Source of the DNA: Pisaster brevispinus
Lineage: Eukaryota > Echinodermata > Asteroidea > Forcipulatida > Asteriidae
NCBI GenBank assembly: GCA_023634235.1
Contig: JAMKCF010000008.1
Span: forward strand, 10,000,176-10,064,175
DNA length: 64,000 bases
Direction of reading: 5' to 3'
Every line of letters starts with the position of its first letter. Position 1 is the stretch's first letter. Below are positions 46,101 to 58,100 of this stretch, piece after piece. The position numbers and the translations under genes are program-made. Below the pieces are notes generated by a model. That model was given only the letters and a program-made list of their open reading frames with translations. It was not told the origin of the DNA and ran no database searches.

Positions 46101-49100
46101 TAACAAGCATGTGAAGTATCAGCAGACAGGTTATTGAGAAAATAATTGCAATACACGCAATAGCGAAATAAATCACAGAAAACTACATTAATAAGTGCAA
46201 TATTACATGTAAAAAAAAGCTGTAACATTGCACAAATATTATATCCTTCCATCAATTAGCTGAGTGAGTTTATGGATTGCATTTAATGCCCACCTGACCC
46301 TGAGCACTACCTTGAATACTTATGGAGACAGCTTATCTAAATACACAGCCCCAACCCATGTGCCTGAGGCCAGGGACACTGTGGCCAACCCTGAAGTACA
46401 TGTTCAGTACAGATCTGCAATTTTTTGTAATGTCCATTATTCATTGTTTATAAAAAGATAATAGACTCTAATATGTAACAGTCAGAATTGAGCAACTGTA
46501 CATTAAAGCTAGGAAATAATATTTTCCAGATAGTTTTCTAACACCTAAAAAAGCAAGGTTTCTGAAGTATGACCTAATGTTGCCCTATTGGCCTTACCTC
46601 ACTGGAGGCAACATCCTCCAACACCTAATTCTATTTGCAAGCTGTCCCTTGCATGAACCAGTTCTTATGAAAACCTCTTGGGATTATATTAATACTAACT
46701 TCCTTAACTCATTCAACCCTCGCTTCCAAAAATACATTGAGTGAAGTAATCAATCTTGTAAAATTGACGAGAAAATGGGAATAAGGCAGTAAACACTGAC
46801 TTGTATGTTGACTGTAAATAAGTACATGATGTATAGGAAAAAACAATATAGGCTTAGAGAAGTTTTAAATAAGAGACTTAAAATCAGTCAATAGAGATGA
46901 AATTACCTCCACACATTATACAGAGTGGACTTCTTAAGTTTTTACATTTCGTTCCTGGTATACTCAAAGCTGTGCAACATCAAAGATTAATGTTATCTGG
47001 TGAAATAATTTACAATTGATTGAACATGTCTTGGCAAGGGCTTAACACTTATTTTGGTTCACGACCAATGCAAAAAAAAATTCCTATACTTAGGAATGGG
47101 TTGATAACTTTTTATTTCCACTTTATTTGTTTGTAATTTTCGCTTTTTACCGTTTTACTAATTTCTTGAAAGAAGACCATATGAATGTATACATTACAAA
47201 GTCATTAGTGGTGACTATATTATAATAGGTCTATACATTTGAAAATTGTACAAAACTGGGGGGAAAATAATTTGTCTGCCATGTTTGATACATTTCTTTA
47301 ATATTGTTGATGTGATTATATACATTTAGCCAAAACAAACTTACAAATTATATCCTGGTATTCACTTTGAGAAAGCTTTTGACATTAAAGAGGGAACTGA
47401 ATACAGGTTAAGGTAGACCCTTTGGTAGACAAGCTGTGTACATTATTGAGACAGTCATTTTACTGCAAAGACTCTGTGTATGGACAGCTTCATTATAAAG
47501 ACTGTAGTCCGAAACAGGCCAATAATTCATACATCAGAGTACTACTAGGAGTAAACACAATCAATATTCTTTATCCAGGATGCAAATTTAACACCTGTTT
47601 AAGATGGGATTAAAGTTTTCTTTTTTATTGAGGATACAGTTAGGCTATATTGCAGTTTCATTCGTTTATTCTTATGAAAAAAGAAAAAAGAAAGCTCTTT
47701 TTTCCAATATAAAGGAACTGATTGGAACTAATTGCATCATTCTCACCCTCTAATAAGTTCATACACTGGTTTTTTGAATGTATTGTAAATTAACTGAAAC
47801 TCTACAGTTTTTAAGAGAATTTTGAAAATGTGTGAGTTTTAGAATAACATTATATAGAATTGATGTTTTGCAATGTGTGTTGATATATTTCAAAAGTCAT
47901 TAGAAAAGTACTTTCAGCCAAATTAGGTCATAAAATCTGGGGTCCATGATGGAAGACTTGCGGTTGCCACTGAAATTTAAAGTAGAGATAAATACCTATT
48001 GATTGTTACTTACTATACCTGCCATCCATTGAAGCATACACAACTATACTTTGTAAGTAAAACAGAAACCATCAGCACATAATGAATTTATGTTTGATGT
48101 TAATCTACCTTCCACAAAAACTCTACACCAACCACACAACCACAGCAATTGTATTCTCGTCCTGACAATGTCATTTTAGTTTATTGGTGGTAATTCAGCA
48201 CAGGGACACTCAAATTCTCTGTCCCTCCCTAGTGTGTCTTTACTAGTACTCCAACCATGAATTATAAGAGTGTAATTGAGCAGCAGGTCATATGAATCAA
48301 GTATTCCTAGAAACTCACCTCTTATAATAAGTAGTTGACATTCATTATGATTGATACAAACTTCTTATCGTGATATATAAATTGCAGTATACCCTTGAAC
48401 TTAGTCTTTATTAGACAAATATTCTGTTGTTATTTTAGCTGGAATGACCATAACGAAGTCTCAATGATTTGATTGTTTTCTTAATCAGGAAATCCAAGTA
48501 ATTAACCAACAGCACTAATAAGATTATTAGCTTTAATACGTCACAATGCTTACCCAATGAGGACGTAATATAGTTGTCTAGATGAAGACCATAATTGTAT
48601 CCTTTTTACACTTGAGGGTTTTTGATGCTACCACAGAGCTAGGGTTAGTTTCTTTACATCAATTTCAAAACCCCCAATACTGGTTCTCTGTTGTTTACAT
48701 GATTCACTCATTTGAAATTATTCGTAATTGAAAAAAAAGATAAACTTGATGTTTGTTTTCACAATGCAAAGTAGAGTAATGAGAGGAATATGCCACTGAC
48801 ACCATTTCATGTTATCTGAGCCTCACATAGTAACACTAACAATGAAATATGTAGTTGTGTCAATCATCCCTTTGCATGATTAACAACAATCACTACTTTA
48901 TATGATTAGTTCTTAAAGTTGTAAAGTTGTACAGTACTTTGAGGTTGAATGGCTTCAAATTGACAACTCGATCAAAGATATTGACAAAATAGAGAGACCG
49001 CAAACTAGATAGCACAGCTAGATAGCACAGTTGGTAACAATGTGTCTTTGCTCACCCAGTTAATTGAATTGACAGTCAGTTTCCCCTATGGGTTATTACT

Positions 49101-52100
49101 TGATATTACAACTTACTGATTCACGGTATCTTCAAGATAAGATACCAAATTGCTTCTTCCCATATCAATTCTCAGGACAAATCATAACAATATTATGGTG
49201 AATGTTTCACTTCAGAAGCCTTTGATATTACTTGTTACCTTTTGGGGTTTCTTACACACAACACACAACTACCCTTTTTGTGTTTTAATTATGAGGAGCT
49301 GTTGCCAACTTGGTCCATTACTGTGCAAATCCATTTCCAAAGATAATACTATTTTGAACTCCCATTTTGATGGACCTACACCCAAGGATGTTATAAATAC
49401 TCCATACAGAAAGTACCAGTAGTGCTAATTGGGGTTTGGGATCAGTATATAAATGTCAATCTTTGTAATCTGTAAAATGTGAGGAGTGTGATTGAAGTGT
49501 TTAGCATGTGACACTCAAGCTTGATAGGCAATGTTACACATCCCTGAAATTTGTACAACTTGGCTCTCTCATCACACCAGCATCTTTGTTTAAAATTTCA
49601 CTGGAGTGAAGTGGATCATAAAAAGGTTGACACAACTGAGCTTGGGCTCAAGATTAATGAAGCTGGAAATGAAGCTGCCATATGGACATTCCAGGGAGTA
49701 ATGGATATGATGTGAAGGGTTGTGATCTACCCAAAGGCTAATGAGAGACAGTGTATAGCAACAGAGTGATAGCTAAACATAAAGCTTGCCCAGTAGTGAT
49801 GGAGCAGCTTTTATGAGCAGACATTTTATGACTGAGTACAGCGCTCATCTTGACCATTGCTTGGCATCTCTGAAATGAGTATCAACTTTGACCCATTTTA
49901 TCAAAATTCTTTTTTTAAGCTAGATGTTTCCAATCAATCAAACAGTGAAACACTTTAAGTTAATATTGGTTTTAGAGCAGCTTCGTCCAAATTGAACCAA
50001 AGCCCTGAGAATACAGGCATGACACCAGTTGGTGTGGCTTAGAGTGGAATTAAGGCTAGGTAATGATACAACAATGGTTAGACACTGCACATTACTTGCA
50101 TTCAGGATAGGTAATGATACAACAATGGTTAGACACTGCACATTACTTGCCGCATACAGCTAAAGGATGTGCATCTCAAATTCACACAGATTGCCATTAA
50201 TCAAATCTTTCATATATATTTTCACATTTAAAGAGAGAACAAAATCTATCATTTAATAGCACAGTAACTGATTATTTTACAATCACTGTAATCTTTAATT
50301 CTGCATGAATTCAATATTTGCATAAGACCAAATATAGCATTATTTGTAAGTGTTTCTCGTATAACAAACTCTAGTTCTGTATTGTGGATGTATAATACAG
50401 AGAATGTGGCACAATCTTACCATCCCACACATCTTGTACACAGTTTGTCTGAACAGATTTGAGTGCATATGACTTTATAGGTGCTTTTACAATTGATTTA
50501 AAATGGTTTTACAGTATCACATTGATATTTAAACTGAAGTGTGAGAGAAATCCAGAAGTAAACCCTGTTTCTCTCACCGCCTTATACCACTCTTTATTTG
50601 TTCCTCTTCATTCTGAGCTGGAAATGAGCATCTCTGTGTACATTTTGGCCACTACATGACCATGAAGGAGCATATCACTTCAGCTTCTTGAGCTACAATA
50701 GTCTATCTCTGTAACATCTAGTTGACATTTCATGTAATCTTGCAATGGGGTGTACACGATCCTTGACCCAGACCTTTCTTTAATACTACACTTAGTTATA
50801 GACTCCTTTAATAGTTTTTTTTCAATTTATTAGCCTCCCTAATGACCTACTCAGCAGCCAAAATTACTACATTAAAATAAATATTTAACACCTTCAAAAA
50901 GTTGGTAGGTTATACCAAAAAGGGTTGGGTTTAAAAGTACCCTTGGCCATAAGCCACGATAACCGGCCATGGTACGCTGGTATCTCAGACTTGCCTTCCA
51001 TATGCCAAATACAATGATAAACTAGAAATGTTGCATTTGTGCACAAATGCCGAGCTGTTTCGTCATAACTTTTTCAAATTACTCAACTGAATTTGAAAGT
51101 TTTTTTTGTATTCAAAGTAGTTTTGACGTTCAAGCCTGTTTAAAAAAGAATTTGGATTATACCACGTTTTGTAAGCAATTTATGACTAAAAGGTGCAAAA
51201 AATAGAAAAAATCATAAAAAATCATGTGATGACGTCATTATGACGTCATTTCAGAATTTACAAGAACTTGCCAATATCCAACAACCTACCAAGTTTCAAC
51301 ATGATCGCACTAACACTTAGGGAGATATACGACTTTAAAAAAGGCACCTTTAATGCCGCGTCACGTGACCCCCGATGACGTCATCGATCTGAAATTTCAC
51401 ACATATGATGGCTGCTCGACGATCAACATGTGTGTAAATTTTGAAGTGAATACACAAAACTTCACCACACACATCTTCAAAAAGTCCATTTTGATCAGTT
51501 TTCAACCTGCCGCTAGAGGGCGCTCTTGTGTGTTGTGACGTCATCGGTATTTTTTTTTAATTACCCACCCTTGCCAGACAATAACATAGTTGAAAGCAAC
51601 TTCATAACTATTTCCACTTTTGAATAACGAGGCACTTCCGGTTTCGACCGGAAGTAGAGGTCATGTGAGGTCACGCACACTGAATAAAATGAAGACCTAA
51701 TTTATCCCTATACAATCCCGCAATCAAAAACCTACGGTCTCTTGTGGCTGATTTGTTACTGATTTTCAAATATTTAAAATAGAAACCTTTAAGATGACGT
51801 CACGTGACAGGTGATGACGTCATCATGACCTCATTGTTTTGAGATCATTATTGCACCAATGCCTTTCATCACTGAAAGTTTCATTGTAATTGCTCTTTAG
51901 GAACTATGCAAAAAGCCGCTTTGACCGAACGTGCGTTATGTCAATAGCCTTTTTTACTGAAACAGACAAATAAAAAAAATAATAAACTAGACATATTGCA
52001 TTTGTGCACAAATGCCGAGCTGTTTCGCCTTAACTTTTTGAAATTAATCAACTGACTATGAAAGGTTTTTTTATTCAACGCAGTTATGACGTATCAAGCC

Positions 52101-55100
52101 TGTTTAAAAAAGAATTTGGATTATACCACGTTTTGTTAGCAATTTATGACTAAAAGGTGCAAAAAAATGAAAAAAAATCATTAAAAATCATGTGATAACG
52201 TCATCATGACGTCACTTCTGAATTTATAAGAACTTGCCAATATCTAACAACCTACCAAGTTTCAACATGATAGCACTTATACTTCGGGAGATATACGACT
52301 TCAAAAAGTGCACCTTTAATGCCACGTCACGTGACCCCCGATGACGTCATCAATCTGAAACTTCACACACATATAATGGCTGCCTCACGTTTAACATGTG
52401 TGTAAATTTTGAAGTGATTACACAGAACTTCACCACACACATCTTCTAAAAGTCCATTTTTAACTGTTTTCAACCTGACACTAGAGGGCGCTCTTGTGTA
52501 TCGTGACGTCATCGGTATTTTTTTTTTAATGCACACTCTTGCCAGACACTAACATCGTTGAAAGCATTTTCATAACATTTAGCACTTTTGAATTACGAGG
52601 CACTTCCGGTTTCGACCGGAAGTAGAGGTCATGTGAGGTCACGCACACTGAATAAAATGAAGACCTAACTTATCCCTATACAATCCCACAAACAGAAACC
52701 TACGGTCTCTTGTGGCTGATTTGTTACGGATTTTCAAATATTTAAAATAGAAAACTTTTAAAATGACGTCACGTGACAGGTGATGACGTCATCATGACAT
52801 CATTGTTTTAGGATCATTATTGCACCAATGCCTTTCATCCCTGAAAGTTTCATTGCAATTGCTCTTTAGGAACTATGCAAAAAGCCGCTAAGAACGAATT
52901 GTCTGAAAAATACAAATTAAAAAAAAAATAATAAAAACAAAAACTTTAACGAAAACAAGAGCTGTTTCGCTGCGCTTTGCTGCGAAACAGCTAAAAAAAC
53001 TTTAAAGAAAACAAGAGCTGTTTCGCTGCGCTGCGAAACAGCTAAAAATGGTGGCGGCCTATCGATCTCTCCTTATCCTTGTTTGTATGACAAAAGGACG
53101 AAAGTCTGGAGTTGGGGACTACACAATGATCACCGGAAAAAGGGAGATTTTGAGCACAAATCCAGAATCCTTTTTCTCTCTTTGTACGGGGAAACGAGGC
53201 ATAACACGAGGCATAACACGAGGAATGCATGTTTGTGCATGCTACACAATGGAATGTTCAGACATAGTTATACATCAACCGACATGGCCAACCCAACCCA
53301 AAAAAGACCCATTTGTAAACTGTTCTAAAACTCCACAGCTATTCAGTCTGTAAAAGTTTTGCATAATAAGACATTATCTGGTGTCAAGTGTTTAAAGGAC
53401 TCCACAGAAGTAGCTTCCCTGAGTGTATTGATGTGGTGAAACAAAATATGGGGGTAATTAAAGCACAAGGGAAAGGGGTGGTTACATGTGGTGTGTGAAA
53501 CGTACGATCCGTTGATGGAAAAGCAGTGACAGAGTACATGGAGAAATGAAGTGAGGGCAAATTGGGCTACAACAGTAATTTTGAAACTGATCACTTTTGG
53601 TATAGGACTTCAAACAGGAGAAGATGACTTCAGCCAGAGCCGAAGCCTAGCCTGTGCTTTCAAACAGCCATGATGATTTATGAAATAAATGCTGATGATT
53701 GTAGTGTGCTTGTGAGTGTCATGACTTATGCACTGGGTTGGATTGCATCGATGGAGTTTTGTGCACTTCCACAGACAAATCAGTGCAAGGACAGACACAT
53801 TGTGTAGAAAATGTGAAAATAACGGAAGTAGTTAACTTGTTGAAAAGGGAACGAATACTTTGAGTGGGTTTAGACATAATGAGCACCGTAACAAGGACCA
53901 TAACAAAGAATGACCATCTGAAGGTAGTGCTGCACAAGTGGGTGCTTTTCGAGACTATTGTATGTATGGCTGTCGTGTAAGAGTTGGGGTTGCGGGAGGT
54001 TTTGCACTTGCAGCCAACGAGGCACACAGGTCCTGGATTGACTTTACACCCATCCAACACAGAGGGAGTTCGTCCACTGCATGACCCCCCCCCCCCCCCA
54101 CCTCACAAAAATACGGGGAAAAACCATGAGTTTGTTCATGACACAAAAACAATGTCACCGGCGGAGCCAAAATGCGAGACATCAACACCCTCCATAATTT
54201 TGTTGACACACAGGTACCCCTCTTGACCTGTGGGACCCAGCGGTTATGGAAGTTCCATTCTTATTATATCAGATACAGCAAGAAAACAGAATACATAAGA
54301 ATTATTTTAGATGTACAAGTAGTGACTAATACCGTGCACAGCACTAATGGATATTAATGTCTCTTACCTGAAGCTAGTAACTTGGGCTTGTTTGCACTCG
54401 GAAAGCACAGATTATGTAGAATCAGAGTAGCTAGATATTCCACATCACTGCCACTGTATGACTCACCAAACTCCAGCAATAAATCCAATGATTCTGAAAG
54501 GTAAATTCCAATGTGTGTTATGAAGGTGTCATGTAGTCTAAAATGTGTTTATGTGTGACCACTTAGATAGTTTGTATATAAAGTTTGACTGATTTCAGGC
54601 TAATCACTTGTCACTTTATTTATCTCAAAATATCCGAACTGAGATTAAATGTTGCTTTTTGGTTTGAGTTGTTTATTCACAAGACACCTCCATTATAACG
54701 AAGCATCTGAAGTGATAAAATACAAAAAAATATATAAAAATAAAGCATTTTGTTTCTAACTTATTCTGAAGTTCTTATTCTTTTTGCTTGCATTTATTTA
54801 AAATGTTAAATTTCCAACGTTTAGATCATGTAAACTGTTAATTTGTTAAACTGAAATTGTGTTCTTTGTACACTGCAATGAAATAAATGGAGTTGTAGGC
54901 CTAAAGCTCCACTTTCATAACAATCCCCCAAAATTGAATAGCATTGTCTCTTTCAAATTAAAGTGTCAATTATTACTTATAAATCCTCACTAAATAAATA
55001 ATTAATTTCCTGATGACCATAACATTTCTCATACACAATCAATCACTGAAACCAAGTTAGATTCCTCAGATTATACCCACAATTGTGCTTACAGAGTAGA

Positions 55101-58100
55101 ACTGAAGGATTACCCTCTTTCGGAAATGTGAAGTTTACATCAATCTAGATACACTGGACATTCTATGCCATTCATTTTCTTGCACTCCAGACATTACCAC
55201 AAATATCCCTCATTTTATCAAAAGTGGATTCAGTGCAATCATTGAACTTGTGACCTTAATAGGGCCTATATGAAATAAAGATGTCTCTACAAAATGACCA
55301 CTAAAGGCACCTATCCAACCACTTCTCCTGTTGAATGAATTTGGTAGTTCAAGGGAAAGTTTCCCCCTAAAGAACACATTCCCTTTAGAACCCCCCTCCC
55401 CGTTAAGTTATAAACCCTAATTACACCACTGCCAAGGATCCTGATTGGAACTTGGACTCACTAGTCAGACTCAGGTACATGTATACTTCTACCTTGGTCA
55501 TTACCCTCCATAAGGATTCCATAATGACTCACACACTGGGAGGAATGGAACTTTTAAGATTCAAACCGATACACACTAGTGGACATTTTTTTTTTACTTT
55601 AAATAGAAATACATTAAAACCAGATGACAAAGTATTAACCACAACCACAAAATAAGAATGATTAGTATGTGTAAACTGTGAGACAGTACTATAATTGGGC
55701 CATTCACACAGTTGAGCAGTGTTAAATGACAATACACAATCCCTTGTATGGTAGGAGTTTCCCTGACTGGTAGACCACACATGACCTGACATGGCCTCTT
55801 GATCTTATTCCTCCTCTGAAGAAACAGGAAGGCCCTGGGGTGTTAGTTTAATGGCTTATACCAAGTAAACCATCTACTAAGGACCTTTAAGGGGTCCCTA
55901 GATGCAAAGACTACAGGCACCTATTTAAATCAACCACACATCAGTTGACACAAAAAAAACCAAATTGCTACAAGTGGTTTGGGGAACATTTTATGACAGC
56001 TTTCTTGCTACAGAAACAACTCTTGATAGTCAATGGAAAGAACACTTGCAGTTCCAGTGCAGTTTGTCAGGTCAGAACAAGCATTGTTCTAAACGGGTGC
56101 TTATTATTGTCCTTCTGAAGATATTACTGACACAAGCATCTAAGCTGGAGGCATCTAAACTTGTCAAGCTGATGAGTAATTACTAAAATGGTATCCAACT
56201 GACTGGACACAAATGGTGTAACATTGAAGTCCAATCAAACACACCTACACAATGAGACAATAGATATGCAGTCCAGTACATTGATATGGTATTATAATAA
56301 GCTCAATTTCAATTAATTGCACCTACAAAATAAATGTTCATGTTATTAGAAAAAATACAAACAATTATTCTATTTAACTTATTTCCAGGACAAAAATAAT
56401 AATTTAGCTTTCACTTCAACAACAGTGTAATGATGAGGTCCTCTTATTTAGCAATTTTACTGTGAAACCTAAGAAAGAATCAAACAACTATTACTTGACT
56501 CCAGCTGACCAAACTTCAGCGATTGTCTGTTTGGGGCCTAAGACAATGATATAAACATCACTACCAAGTCAACCACCTACAATCAAAACATGATGGAAAC
56601 CATCTGCCAACTCAAAGACAATAGATAAATATGGCAATGGGAACAAGGTCAAAGGTCAAGTCCTTACCTGGAATTCTCATGACCATTTGTTGACCTTCAG
56701 GCGAAAAGGTCAGATTGGCAAGAAGGTGAAGCCAGAGGGCAGCAGATAACTGTTTGCTTGCTGGAGACTGTTTAGTAGGTTTCCTTTTCCTCCGTTGCAC
56801 CTGACTGAAGTTTTGCAGGAAACCAGTCTGTTATAAACAAAATGTCCTGATTATAGGTAGGTTCCCACAATGCAACATCCACGTAATCAATCAACTGGCA
56901 ATTTCCAATTCATGAGTGACATGACATGCTGTTGAAATGTCTAGAGTTGATTCAAAGGCTTAAAATCTTACAACCTGTGCATTTGCTTCATTCTCTAGTA
57001 CACACTGTTTGGCACATACCTTCCATAAAGCATGTCTACACTCTGCTGACCACACTGCGTTACTCAGTACATGTACTATTCTCTGATTGATTAGTTGTTC
57101 ATCTCCTGACTGACCATTCATACATCCTCTACTCCTATCAATCTGTTGTATGATACGATGGAATAAAGAAGATCCCCTCTGACTTGGAGCACATTGAACT
57201 AGGGATGAACATGCTACAGAACAAGAAACATCAAAAAGAATGTTTTGGTGTTGTAGTGTGATAGTTACATTCAAATTGCGTGACTAAGTGACTTGGTATA
57301 ACTTCGTGTTTATATGCTACAGGTATGCTCTCCATAAAACACCCCAAGGTAATATCTCTTAGTTCATATCTCAAAAGATGACCTTTCCCTGATTTATGTA
57401 GATATAAGTTAGAGTTAACAAAACCAGGAAAATATTACCTTAAAAAACTTCAGTTTTACTTTAATAAGAAGTAGTATACCTGGTAGGAAGTTAGCTGTGT
57501 ATACAGCCAGAAGGGATAAAGTAGACAACAGTAACCTATTGTCTAGAATACTCCACGACCATAGCTTGAGAAGAACCACAATGAGTCCTGCTTCAAGGGC
57601 TGCCATCTAAACACATGAGAAAACCAATAATAAAATCCATAACCCTGGTGATATTGCTTGACAATGTATCCAATGCAGGAATCAGGTTAATAAATTACTT
57701 CAGTCAAACCCACATAATCCTGTGGATAAGTGTGACACAAATTTAGCACAAACCATGGCCACTTACACTGACTCAAGCAGTCATCAGAAGCTTTTACTAA
57801 AAGGATTGATCAAGCTTTTTAGAGTTTACTAAAGAAAATAACAAATCCTGGACTTTGCCTCTCACATGTGTTGCAAAAACTTGAGAGTGTATTAAAAATG
57901 TAGTTGTTTGCACCAACAATTCTTTTGGAATGTTAGAAAACAAGGGAATTAAGGCAACGTTATTACACACATTGTAACTTTGAGACACTTGACCAGGCAC
58001 CAACAAATTATTTATTTTCAAGAAAAATGGTTTTCAAATACCTTCAACTGTTCAAATAAATATCAATTTAAAAGGGCAGTGAAACAACATCTCTCCTCTC

